Assembly (NCBI GenBank): GCA_045654645.1
Contig: JAZONR010000060.1
Span: 1-64,000, forward strand
Origin: HGM04593 sp045654645
Lineage (GTDB): Bacteria; Bacteroidota; Bacteroidia; Bacteroidales; Bacteroidaceae
Reading direction: 5' to 3'
Length of the DNA: 64,000 nt
Below are positions 34,697 to 42,992 of the stretch, in pieces. Position numbers and translations under genes: made by a program. Position 1 is the stretch's first letter; each line of letters starts with the position of its first letter. The notes beneath the pieces are model-generated. The model did no database searches and was not told the origin of the DNA. It saw nothing but the letters and a program-made list of their open reading frames with translations.

Positions 34697-34727
34697 AATA
34701 CCAAAGAACTATAAACAGCAGTGGTAT

Positions 34728-35066
34728 TTACTCCTCATCCTCCTCAACCTCTTTTGATGGGTCGCGGAAATAAACCTTACCATCGAGGAACTCCTGCGCA
34801 GCAATGAGAGTGGGCTTGGGCAGTCTCTCATAGTAACGTGAGATTTCAATCTGCTCGTGGTTCTCGAACTGCTCCTCGAGGTTATCGGTAGATGATGAGA
34901 ACTCATTGAGCTTCTTCAAGAGCTCGTCCTTCATCTCTGCCGCAATCTGATTAGAGCGCTTGCCGATGATAGCAACCGACTCGTAAACATTTCCTGTCTC
35001 GCCAACAAAGTCTGCCATATCACGTGTAACTGTGTTTGTTGGAGCGTTAGTCTTTTTGTAGTCCAT
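34728..35066 (-). CDS. rpoZ: RNA polymerase omega subunit (Rpb6-like)
   Basis: Omega helps fold and assemble beta prime. The protein has 112 residues. The middle carries NVYESVAIIGKRSNQIAAEM, matching the omega/Rpb6 helix, and the C-terminal part (YYERLPKPTLIAAQEFLDGK) is the Bacteroidetes form. It ends in an acidic tail (EVEEDEE). The gene lies 23 bases after bamD and 31 before DUF4293, so they are one operon. Confidence 0.9.
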   Translation of the reverse strand: MDYKKTNAPTNTVTRDMADFVGETGNVYESVAIIGKRSNQIAAEMKDELLKKLNEFSSSTDNLEEQFENHEQIEISRYYERLPKPTLIAAQEFLDGKVYFRDPSKEVEEDEE

Positions 35067-35089
35067 TTTCGTTTATTATTATTTGTTTA

Positions 35090-35899
35090 TTATTCTTTTA
35101 CAAAATCAATAGCTTCCCTATAATATTTATCGGCCTCCTTCAAGTATTTGCTGCCGGGAAACTCGGTCTTGAAGGCATAGTATTCATCTATTGTATCGCG
35201 GTAGCGTTCCATCTGTTTCTCGGCTACACTCTTGTGAGCCATTTGATACTTGGCCCTGAGAATCAGGATTGATATATCCTCGCGCAAACCGGTGTAGGGA
35301 TAGTCCTTGAGAACATTCTGTGCAGTGATTATGCAAGCCTGATAGTTATTGCCCACGTATGCAAGGTCGCCCAGGTCGTAATAGAGCTTTGCCGACAGAT
35401 AGGCCTTTTTCACAAGCAAATCGTGCATCTTGAGTATCATATCCTGTGCCTCGTCGTAGTATTTGCTGTGAGGATAATACTCCATAAAGATTTGCAACTC
35501 GTTTATCGCCGAATAGGTGTTTGACTGGTCCAATTCAGGCTCGGGAGTGTCAAGAAAGAGTGCCTTGCCCGACTGGAAACGTGTATATTCGGCAAACTCG
35601 CCACGGGGGTAGTTCGAGTAGTGAAGCTTATAGTACTGTGATGCAGTCTCATAATCCTTGGACTTCTCATAACATTTGGCAAGCAGAATGAGCGACTCCT
35701 CGGCCTTGTCGCCACCCTTGAGCATCGTTACCATAGACTCGAGAAGCTCGGCAGCCCTTGAGTACTTACCCTCAAGATAGTAGGCCTTGGCAGCCTCGTA
35801 CCTATAGTCGTAGTCATTCTGTTTGTAGAGCTTGCTGTATGAATCACAAGATGAAAGCACCACGACAGCCGATAAAAGTATGTATACGATTCTCTTCAT
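35090..35899 (-). CDS. bamD: Outer-membrane assembly lipoprotein BamD
   Basis: BamD is the essential lipoprotein partner of BamA in inserting beta-barrel proteins. The protein has 269 residues from ATG 35897-35899; the longer frame adds eleven non-signal residues. The signal MKRIVYILLSAVVVLSS ends at lipidated C18. Five TPR-like units follow, with the family opening YDYRYEAAKAYYLEGKYSRA and YYKLHYSNYPRGEFAEYTRF, then the C-terminal FKTEFPGSKYLKEADKYY. A good promoter lies upstream at 35980-36010. Confidence 0.93.
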   Translation of the reverse strand: MKRIVYILLSAVVVLSSCDSYSKLYKQNDYDYRYEAAKAYYLEGKYSRAAELLESMVTMLKGGDKAEESLILLAKCYEKSKDYETASQYYKLHYSNYPRGEFAEYTRFQSGKALFLDTPEPELDQSNTYSAINELQIFMEYYPHSKYYDEAQDMILKMHDLLVKKAYLSAKLYYDLGDLAYVGNNYQACIITAQNVLKDYPYTGLREDISILILRAKYQMAHKSVAEKQMERYRDTIDEYYAFKTEFPGSKYLKEADKYYREAIDFVKE

Positions 35900-35979
35900 T
35901 ATTTCCGTTGCAAGTTTCAAAATCCCCGGCACAGCACTTTCCGCAAGTGCACACCAAAGGACTTTATAAAAAATTTATG

Positions 35980-36010
35980 CAAAGATAGTGCAAATCCACT
36001 GAAAATACAA
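35980..36010 (-). promoter_or_regulatory. Promoter of bamD-rpoZ-DUF4293
   Basis: On the minus strand TTG, 20 bases, then TATCTTTG. It leaves a leader of about 75 bases before bamD. Confidence 0.7.
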
Positions 36011-36081
36011 CCACAAAAGAGTGATTATTCGTTAGAAATAATTAAAAGTTGAGCAACTTTCCCAAATGGAGTGAAATGTGA

Positions 36082-36118
36082 TACAAGGGTGCCCCATTTC
36101 TTTTGGAGCACCCTTGTA
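36082..36118 (-). terminator. Hairpin after the NfnAB fusion gene
   Basis: TACAAGGGTGC and GCACCCTTGTA pair over 11 bp around a 15-base loop, 48 bases past the stop. The following bases are only weakly T-rich. Confidence 0.65.
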
Positions 36119-36165
36119 ATTCTTGGGGTTGAATAAAAAGTGTTGTTTAAAGCTTGTTGGGGTTA

Positions 36166-38457
36166 TCATTCGGTCAAATGCCTATGCATAGCCGCAGCAG
36201 CACGACGGCCATCGCCCATTGCCAGAATTACCGTTGCACCGCCACGCACAATATCTCCGCCGGCATAGATGAACGGAATTGATGACTGCATATCATCGTT
36301 CACGGCAATGGTATTCTTGCGACCAAGTTCAAGCCCCTCTACCGATGTGGGTACGAGCGGATTGGGCGAAACACCAACAGAGACAACAGCCATATCGATA
36401 TCTATTGTCTCTATGGCACCCTCTATTGCCACAGGAGAGCGACGACCCGATGCATCAGGCTCACCAAGCTCCATCTTCTGCAACACAATCTGCTTCACAC
36501 ATCCCCTCTCATCGGCGATATACTCAATGGGGTTGTGCAATGTGAGAAACTCCACACCCTCCTCTTTGGCGTGCTTCACCTCCTCGAGGCGCGCGGGCAT
36601 TTCAGCTTCGCTGCGACGATAGATTATCATCGCGCGCTCAGCACCCAAACGCAACGCTGTGCGCACAGAGTCCATAGCTGTGTTTCCACCGCCAATCACC
36701 GCCACACGCTTGCCAAGATGCATAGGTGTATCGGTCTCGGGATTTGAAGCATCCATAAGGTTTACGCGGGTGAGATACTCATTTGATGAGAGGATGTTTA
36801 TGGAATTCTCGCCCGGGATGTTCATAAAATTGGGAAGACCGGCACCCGATGCCACAAAGACACCGTTGAAGCCATCATCCTGCAACTGTGCAATGGAGAT
36901 TGTTTTACCCACAACGCAGTCCTTTACAAACTCCACGCCCATTGCGCGCAGATTCTCTATTTCGTGCTCTACAATGGAATTGGGCAAACGGAATTCGGGA
37001 ATACCATACTTGAGCACACCGCCAATTTCGTGCAGTGCCTCAAACACAGTAACCGCATAGCCAAGCTTTGCCATATCACCGGCAAATGACAAACCTGCAG
37101 GGCCCGAACCAACAACGGCAACCTTTTTGCCGTTAGAAGATGCAACCTGAGGAGCCGGCATCTCGCCGCTCTCACGTGCATAATCGGCAGCAAAGCGCTC
37201 CAAAGCACCAATTGCCACAGCCTTATGTCCCATTTTAAGATGAATACACTGACTCTCGCACTGCTTCTCCTGGGGACACACACGACCACACACCGCCGGC
37301 AGCGAGCTTGTCATCTTCAACACTTGGGCAGCCTTCACAAACTCGCCACGCTCAATATTCTTTATGAATGAAGGAATGTTTATGCTCACCGGACAACCCT
37401 CCATACAAGCAGGCTTGGGACAGTCGAGGCAACGCTGTGCCTCAACAAGTGCCATATCCTTTGTAAAGCCGGTGTTCACCTCCTCGCGCAACTTTGTTGC
37501 ACGGTAGGCAGGCTCCAGCTCAGGCATTGGACAGCGCTCAATGGCAGTGCGCTCCTTGGGTTTCATTTTGTTGCGCAGTTCGGCACGCCAAGGAGCATCG
37601 CGGTTGATAAGTTCATCACACTCACTTGCACACTCCTCAAACTTTTCAAGCTTCTCCATCTCCTGCGCCTCTTCAGCCTTAAAAGAGCCGAGACGTTGCA
37701 TCATTCCGTCAAAATCCACCTGATGACCGTCAAACTCGGGACCGTCTACACACACAAACTTTGTTTTTCCGCCAACCGTTACGCGGCAAGCACCACACAT
37801 TCCGGTGCCATCCACCATAATAGTGTTGAGCGAAACAACAGTTGGTATCTCGTACTGCTTTGTCAGTTTGCACACAAACTTCATCATTATAGCCGGACCA
37901 ATAGCAACACAGTGGTCCACCTTCTCGCGCTTAATAACACGCTCTATACCCTCGGTAACAAGTCCCTTATCGCCGTATGAACCGTCATCGGTCATAATTA
38001 TCACCTCATCCGACACCTCGCGCACCTCTTTCTCAAGAATGATAAGGTCCTTGGAACGTCCGGCAAGCACAGAAATAACACGGTTACCCGCTTTCTTCAG
38101 TGCCGCAGCAATGGGCAACATAGGCGCAACACCCACACCACCGCCGGCACAAACCACAGTACCGAAATTCTCGATGTGAGTAGCCTGGCCAAGCGGACCA
38201 ACAACGTCGGTAATGCAATCACCCTCATTGAGGTCGCACACACGGCTTGAACTTAGGCCTACTTTCTGGACAACAAGAGTGATGATACCCTTTTCAGGGT
38301 CGGCGTGCGCAATAGTCAATGGAATGCGCTCACCCTTCTCTCCCACTCTTAGAATAACGAAATTACCGGCCCTGTATGCCTTGGCAATGAGCGGAGCCTC
38401 CACACGCAGACGGAACACTTTATCCGAAAACTGCTCTTTCGATACTATTCTGTACAT
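36166..38457 (-). CDS. Fused NfnA/NfnB-like NAD(P)H:ferredoxin oxidoreductase (PyrK-GltD fusion)
   Basis: The protein has 763 residues. Residues about 1-275 are PyrK-like: an FAD/NAD(P) reductase domain (AGNFVILRVGEKGERIPLTI, GGGVGVAPMLPIA) and a [2Fe-2S] site DGTGMCGACRVTVGG with a further cysteine in KFVCVDGP. Residues about 290-763 are GltD-like. Their [4Fe-4S] cysteines are in CLDCPKPACMEGCPV and CGRVCPQEKQCESQC, followed by two dinucleotide sites, VVGSGPAGLSFAGDMAKLGY and VIGGGNTAMDSVRTALRLG. In separate form these are NfnA and NfnB, which couple NADH and ferredoxin to NADP+. It is often annotated as dihydroorotate dehydrogenase/glutamate synthase subunits, but no gltB or pyrD is beside it. 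Confidence 0.9.
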   Translation of the reverse strand: MYRIVSKEQFSDKVFRLRVEAPLIAKAYRAGNFVILRVGEKGERIPLTIAHADPEKGIITLVVQKVGLSSSRVCDLNEGDCITDVVGPLGQATHIENFGTVVCAGGGVGVAPMLPIAAALKKAGNRVISVLAGRSKDLIILEKEVREVSDEVIIMTDDGSYGDKGLVTEGIERVIKREKVDHCVAIGPAIMMKFVCKLTKQYEIPTVVSLNTIMVDGTGMCGACRVTVGGKTKFVCVDGPEFDGHQVDFDGMMQRLGSFKAEEAQEMEKLEKFEECASECDELINRDAPWRAELRNKMKPKERTAIERCPMPELEPAYRATKLREEVNTGFTKDMALVEAQRCLDCPKPACMEGCPVSINIPSFIKNIERGEFVKAAQVLKMTSSLPAVCGRVCPQEKQCESQCIHLKMGHKAVAIGALERFAADYARESGEMPAPQVASSNGKKVAVVGSGPAGLSFAGDMAKLGYAVTVFEALHEIGGVLKYGIPEFRLPNSIVEHEIENLRAMGVEFVKDCVVGKTISIAQLQDDGFNGVFVASGAGLPNFMNIPGENSINILSSNEYLTRVNLMDASNPETDTPMHLGKRVAVIGGGNTAMDSVRTALRLGAERAMIIYRRSEAEMPARLEEVKHAKEEGVEFLTLHNPIEYIADERGCVKQIVLQKMELGEPDASGRRSPVAIEGAIETIDIDMAVVSVGVSPNPLVPTSVEGLELGRKNTIAVNDDMQSSIPFIYAGGDIVRGGATVILAMGDGRRAAAAMHRHLTE

Positions 38458-38494
38458 AATATTTGTTTTAATTCTGTATATTCAACAACTTCAG

Positions 38495-38929
38495 TAGGCC
38501 TAAAGACTGTCTACAAAACCGAGCGTAACGCAGCAGATGCCTTTCCTTTGCTTTATTAAAGTTCAATAAAAAGCGCAGATGCAAGGCTTGCGAAGATTTT
38601 GGAAACAGGAGTTTAGTGAACCTAAATGACTGTCTACAAAACCGAGCGTAACGCAGTTATCACCTTTTCACCTTATTTTTATATAAAGTTCAATAAAAAG
38701 CGCAGAAGCAAGGCTTGCGAAGATTTTGGAAACAGGAGTTTAGCGGGCCTAAATGACTGTTTACAAAACCGAGCGTAACGCAGTTATCACCTTTTTACCT
38801 TTTTTTCTATTAAAATTCAATAAAAAGTGGGAGAACAAGGCTTGCGAAGATTTTGGAAACAGGAGTTTAGTGAACCTAAATGACTGTTTACAAAATTGAG
38901 CATAACGCAGTTATCACCTTTTTAGTGAA
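38495..38929. repeat. Tandem array of about 127-bp hairpin-rich repeats
   Basis: Units start at 38505, 38628, 38755 and 38882 (spacing 123, 127, 127); the fourth is partial and stops by the serS end. Shared blocks are ACAAAACCGAGCGTAACGCAG, GTTCAATAAAAAGCGCAG, GCAAGGCTTGCGAAG and TTTTGGAAACAGGAGTTTAG. Each junction folds as TTTTG-AAACAG-ga-GTTTAG against CTAAAT-ga-CTGTTT-CAAAA, with a facing GA/GA step. The array fills the gap between serS and the NfnAB fusion gene; no ORF is seen in it. Confidence 0.9.
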
Positions 38930-38931
38930 TT

Positions 38932-40206
38932 TTAATCAATTATCTCAAAACCACAATAAGGAACCAACGCCTTTGGAATGCGAATACCCTCGGGTGTCTG
39001 GTTGTTCTCAAGAAGGGCTGCAACTATGCGGGGAAGAGCAAGCGCCGAGCCATTGAGAGTGTGGCAAAGTTCTGTTTTCTTGTCGGCAGTGCGGTAACGG
39101 CACTTCAAGCGGTTTGCCTGATAGCTATCGAAGTTTGAAACAGAAGAAACCTCAAGCCAGCGCTGCTGTGCCTCTGAGTACACCTCAAAGTCGAAGCAAA
39201 GCGCAGCTGTGAAGCTCATATCGCCACCGCAGAGACGCAGGATACGATAGGGAAGTTCAAGTTTCTTGAGCAGACCTTCTACGTGCTCAAGCATCTCTTT
39301 GTGAGATTCCTTGCTGTGTTCGGGGGTATCGATGCGCACAATCTCAACCTTTGAGAACTCGTGCAAACGGTTCAAGCCGCGAACATCCTTTCCATAGGAG
39401 CCCGCCTCACGACGGAAACACTGAGTATAGGCACAGTTCTTGATGGGAAGCTGCTTTTCATCGAGGATAACATCGCGGTAGATATTTGTAACAGGAACCT
39501 CGGCTGTTGGGATTAGATAAAGGTCATCGAGGCCGCAGTGATACATCTGTCCCTCTTTGTCGGGGAGCTGACCAGTGCCATAGCCCGAAGCAGCGTTCAC
39601 CACTGTAGGGGGCATAATCTCTATATAACCTGCCGCACGAGCCTCGTCAAGGAAGAAGTTGATGAGAGCGCGCTGCAACTGGGCACCCTTGCCCTTGTAA
39701 ACGGGGAAACCTGCACCGGTAATCTTCACGCCAAGGTCGAAATCAATGAGATCATACTTCTTTGCAAGTTCCCAGTGAGGAAGAGCATTTGCGGGAAGGA
39801 GAGTCTCCTCGCCACCTGTCTTCTCTACAACATTATCCTCGGCAACAGCGCCCTCGGGCACCTCATCATAGGGGATATTGGGTATTGTGTAAAGAACCTG
39901 CTGCAGTTCGTTTGCAGCAGCATCCATCTTGGCCTGCAGCTCGGTAGCCTTCACCTTGAGGTCGGCAACCTCGGCCTTTACAGCATTGGCCTCATCGGCC
40001 TGGCCTGCCTTCATCAGCTGACCAACCTTGGCAGCAATCTGCTTGCTCTGTGCAAGAACATTATCGAGTTCCTGTTGCGCAGCACGACGCGCCTTGTCGA
40101 GCTCGAGCACCTTATCAATTGTCTCCTTTGCATTTTTGAAATGCTTCTTCTCAAGACCTTTCAAAACCTTTTCAGTCTCCTGTGAAATAACTTTCAGTGT
40201 AAGCAT
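38932..40206 (-). CDS. serS: Seryl-tRNA synthetase
   Basis: SerRS charges tRNA-Ser (and tRNA-Sec where present). The protein has 424 residues. The N-terminal coiled-coil arm that holds tRNA covers about 25-110 (KARRAAQQELDNVLAQSKQI). The class II core shows motif 2 FRREAGSYGKDVRGLNRLHEF and motif 3 NGSALALPRIVAALLEN. It ends IPKALVPYCGFEIID. The stop abuts the tandem repeat array. Confidence 0.97.
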   Translation of the reverse strand: MLTLKVISQETEKVLKGLEKKHFKNAKETIDKVLELDKARRAAQQELDNVLAQSKQIAAKVGQLMKAGQADEANAVKAEVADLKVKATELQAKMDAAANELQQVLYTIPNIPYDEVPEGAVAEDNVVEKTGGEETLLPANALPHWELAKKYDLIDFDLGVKITGAGFPVYKGKGAQLQRALINFFLDEARAAGYIEIMPPTVVNAASGYGTGQLPDKEGQMYHCGLDDLYLIPTAEVPVTNIYRDVILDEKQLPIKNCAYTQCFRREAGSYGKDVRGLNRLHEFSKVEIVRIDTPEHSKESHKEMLEHVEGLLKKLELPYRILRLCGGDMSFTAALCFDFEVYSEAQQRWLEVSSVSNFDSYQANRLKCRYRTADKKTELCHTLNGSALALPRIVAALLENNQTPEGIRIPKALVPYCGFEIID

Positions 40207-40371
40207 AGTATTTGTTTTTTAATAATTCCTTCATTTGCCGGGCAGCGCATTTTTACAAAAAAAATGCCGTCAAGCCATTATATTTTACGAAAGTACAACA
40301 TTTTTCTATTAGTCAATAACAAAATGCCAAAAAGTTGTGCCAAACAGCATCTTTTTCCCAAAAAAGAAAAA

Positions 40372-40399
40372 GAGGCAACCCCTTTGAAGGAATTGCCTC
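40372..40399 (-). terminator. Terminator of rplU-rpmA
   Basis: GAGGCAA and TTGCCTC pair around a 14-base loop, followed on the minus strand by TTTTTCTTTTTT. It lies 22 bases past the rpmA stop. Confidence 0.8.
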
Positions 40400-40420
40400 A
40401 TAACTTGTCTGACAATGTTA

Positions 40421-40687
40421 TCAGTTCTGCTCTGCGATAGGAGTAACTGAAACGTAGCTCTTGTCGTTCTTGCCACGCTTGAAAGTTACAACACCGTCAA
40501 CCAAAGCGTAGAGAGTGTGATCACTACCCATACCGATGTTTGCACCGGGGTTGTGAACTGTACCACGCTGACGAACGATGATATTACCGGCTTTGCATAC
40601 CTGGCCACCCCAGATCTTAACACCAAGTCTCTGACTTGCTGACTCGCGGCCGTTCTTTGAACTACCAACACCTTTCTTATGTGCCAT
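40421..40687 (-). CDS. rpmA: 50S ribosomal protein L27
   Basis: The protein has 88 residues and starts MAHKKGVGSSKNGRESASQR, the mature L27 N-terminus that reaches the peptidyl-transferase centre. QRGTVHNPGANIGMGSDHTL follows. There is no N-terminal leader of the kind cleaved in Firmicutes. It lies 20 bases after rplU in the usual order. Confidence 0.97.
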   Translation of the reverse strand: MAHKKGVGSSKNGRESASQRLGVKIWGGQVCKAGNIIVRQRGTVHNPGANIGMGSDHTLYALVDGVVTFKRGKNDKSYVSVTPIAEQN

Positions 40688-40707
40688 AATACTTAAACTT
40701 TAAAAAA

Positions 40708-41097
40708 TTAACCGATAATTTCCTTAACAACTAACTCTGTGAACTGCTGACGGTGACCGTTCAACTTGCGGTAACCCTTGCGGCGACGCTTGTGGAACAC
40801 GAGAACCTTATCACCCTTAACCAAAGCAGGGTTGATCTCACGTGTAGTAACAATGTTCTGACCGTCCTTAGACTTGCGAACAATCTTCTGCTCGCGAACA
40901 TTGCCAATGTAGCATACTACCTTTGCGCCTTCTACAGTAGGAGCACCTACGGTTACAGCACCATCATTATCCAACAACAACACGCGGTCAAACTCAACGG
41001 TTGTGTCATTCTGAGCACCCTTGATGTGGTGCACGAACAGCTTCTTGCCGGCCTCAGCCTTGAACTGCTGTCCATTAATCTCAACAATTGCGTACAT
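40708..41097 (-). CDS. rplU: 50S ribosomal protein L21 with an internal insertion
   Basis: L21 binds 23S rRNA and lies next to L20. This protein has 129 residues against about 105 in the Bacteroidales L21s I remember. The ends are standard (MYAIVEINGQQFKAEAGKKL; FHKRRRKGYRKLNGHRQQFT). The excess is at about residues 64-90, between AKVVC and LVKGDKVLVF, a charged stretch containing REQKIVRKSKDGQNIVTTRE. The frame is continuous, so it is a coding insertion, not a frameshift. The comparison with the family is from memory. Confidence 0.93.
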   Translation of the reverse strand: MYAIVEINGQQFKAEAGKKLFVHHIKGAQNDTTVEFDRVLLLDNDGAVTVGAPTVEGAKVVCYIGNVREQKIVRKSKDGQNIVTTREINPALVKGDKVLVFHKRRRKGYRKLNGHRQQFTELVVKEIIG

Positions 41098-41184
41098 TTA
41101 TTTTATCGCTTTTATTGTGAATTCCGCGAGGTGCGCCCCCTTCGTGAGAACGTCTTCTCCAACCCCTACGGACTAAATCGGCTG

Positions 41185-41192
41185 CAAAGATA
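41185..41192 (-). promoter_or_regulatory. -7 box of the rplU-rpmA promoter
   Basis: TATCTTTG on the minus strand, giving a leader of about 80 bases before rplU. Confidence 0.55.
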
Positions 41193-41321
41193 GCATTTAT
41201 TTTGTTCTTGGAAAAGGTTTTTGCAAAAAAACTTTCATCACACGCAGCAAAAACAACTAACATCAAAACAAGCCGCCGCCAATTGCAACATTTCACATAC
41301 ACTCCTTATTAAATATAAAAA

Positions 41322-41350
41322 CCACCGGCCGCGCGTTGCACAGCCGATGG
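41322..41350 (-). terminator. Terminator of ftsK-lolA-trxB
   Basis: On the minus strand CCATCGGC and GCCGGTGG pair (one G-U) around a 13-base loop, followed by TTTTTATA. Confidence 0.75.
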
Positions 41351-41371
41351 CCTGTTTCAAAAAAGCAAGTA

Positions 41372-42307
41372 TCAGAGGTTTGAGAGATACTTCTCTGCCT
41401 CCATTGCTGCACGACAGCCACTTGCAGCAGCATTGATTGCCTGACGGTAGTGGGGATCGGCAACATCACCTGCAACAAATACACCGGGGACTATGGTTTT
41501 CACACCGCTTGCATCGGCCGGCACAAAATAACCCGTCTCATCGGTTTTTAGATATTTCTTAAAGACATCGCTGTTGGGTTTGTGGCCAATAGCAAGGAAG
41601 AAGCCGTCGATTGCAAGGTCATAGTGCTTTTCATCGGGCTCGCCCTGACGCGAAACAAGATGTATACCTTCAACACCCTCTTCGCCAAAAAGCCCCTCGG
41701 TATTATGCTCGAAAAGCACCTCAATCTTGGGATTTGCGAGTGTGCGGTCCTGCATTGCCTTTGAAGCTCTCAAATAGGGCTTGCGCACAATGAGATAGAC
41801 CTTTGCTGCAAGCGAAGCAAGATAATTGGCCTCCTCGCAAGCAGTATCACCACCACCAACAACAGCTACAATCTTCTTGCGATAGAAGAAACCGTCGCAG
41901 GTTGCACAGGCACTGACACCCATACCCTGATACTTTATCTCATCGGGAAGACCCAGATACTTGGCAGCAGCACCGGTGGCCACAATAACAGTATCGGCCT
42001 CAATCACCTTGCCATCGTCAAGAGTAACCTTATAGGGATGTGCCTCAAAATCCACATCAACAACACTGCCCGAACGCAGGTCGGCGCCCACATTCTCGGC
42101 CTGTCGGCGCATATTATCCATAAGTTCAGGACCAGTTATTCCCTGAGGAAAGCCCGGAAAATTCTCAATAACAGTAGTCTGTGTAAGCTGACCACCCGGC
42201 TGCATTCCCTCGATGAGAACGGGAGAAAGATTTGCACGCGAAGCATAGATTGCCGCAGTGTATCCGGCAGGGCCGGAACCTATTACCAAACATTTTGTCT
42301 TGTTCAT
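41372..42307 (-). CDS. trxB: Thioredoxin reductase
   Basis: TrxB passes electrons from NADPH through FAD to thioredoxin. The protein has 311 residues. FAD site GSGPAGYTAAIYASRA near the start, redox pair CATC in VSACATCDGFFY (about 137-140), NADPH site VVGGGDTACEEANYL and the closing FVAGDVADPHYRQA are all in place. It is last of ftsK-lolA-trxB, 32 bases after the LolA-like gene. It can supply Bcp at 27.9 kb via thioredoxin. Confidence 0.97.
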   Translation of the reverse strand: MNKTKCLVIGSGPAGYTAAIYASRANLSPVLIEGMQPGGQLTQTTVIENFPGFPQGITGPELMDNMRRQAENVGADLRSGSVVDVDFEAHPYKVTLDDGKVIEADTVIVATGAAAKYLGLPDEIKYQGMGVSACATCDGFFYRKKIVAVVGGGDTACEEANYLASLAAKVYLIVRKPYLRASKAMQDRTLANPKIEVLFEHNTEGLFGEEGVEGIHLVSRQGEPDEKHYDLAIDGFFLAIGHKPNSDVFKKYLKTDETGYFVPADASGVKTIVPGVFVAGDVADPHYRQAINAAASGCRAAMEAEKYLSNL

Positions 42308-42339
42308 AATATACTTTGTTTTATATATTTATCCTTTCA

Positions 42340-42975
42340 TTATCTCATATCAACAACTTCGGCTGAAGGAAACTCGCCAACAGGGCACACAAATTCACCC
42401 TCTGTTGCACCACAATTAGCGATGTAGTCGTTAAGGGCAACACAAAGGACACCCTGCCCGCGCATACTCACCTTCATCTCTAAAAGGCGACCCGTCTGCT
42501 TTGAAACAAGCAGTTCAACAGCATCCACATCACTTTCAGACACAGGCGACCTTAGCTTAACAAGCACTTCGCTACCCTTTTCAACAAAAGAGGCAACATA
42601 TTCGTTGCGATAGTATTCAACAACATACAACGGCGAAAGATTTTGCGCTGCATCCGATGTTGCTTCAGTTATGTATATCTCGTTAATATCACTCGAATAG
42701 CTCCACTGTGTCTCACCATCGCACCACACTTTCATATTCTCCATAAGCAGCGCATATCGAGCACCATCAATCACCACAATGCCATTATCCTTCTGCACCA
42801 GCACACCCTCATCATCACAGAGCGTATAGCTGTAATCCATTTGCAGTGGCGCATCGGCCTTCATTGCAGCCACAACTTTATCAAGCAGAGCAACAGCCTT
42901 TGCATCACTCACCCGGGCTGTGAGCGGCATACACACCACAGCTATCACAAGGAACAACAAGCACTTTATTTTCAT
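42340..42975 (-). CDS. LolA-like periplasmic lipoprotein carrier
   Basis: The protein has 211 residues. The signal peptide MKIKCLLFLVIAVVCMPLTA lacks a lipobox cysteine at the cleavage site. The mature part has the LolA layout: LLDKVVAAMKADAPLQMDYS, then QKDNGIVVIDGARYALLMEN, WSYSSDINEIYI and C-terminal beta strands. LolA ferries lipoproteins across the periplasm. The Bacteroidetes version is diverged, so I call it LolA-like. It follows ftsK by 17 bases. Confidence 0.82.
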   Translation of the reverse strand: MKIKCLLFLVIAVVCMPLTARVSDAKAVALLDKVVAAMKADAPLQMDYSYTLCDDEGVLVQKDNGIVVIDGARYALLMENMKVWCDGETQWSYSSDINEIYITEATSDAAQNLSPLYVVEYYRNEYVASFVEKGSEVLVKLRSPVSESDVDAVELLVSKQTGRLLEMKVSMRGQGVLCVALNDYIANCGATEGEFVCPVGEFPSAEVVDMR

Positions 42976-42992
42976 AATGGTCTACAATACAT

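Noticed and set aside
38495..38929. CRISPR array
   Set aside because: Repeat units are about 127 bp with alike spacers and no cas genes nearby; it is a tandem duplication, not repeat-spacer.
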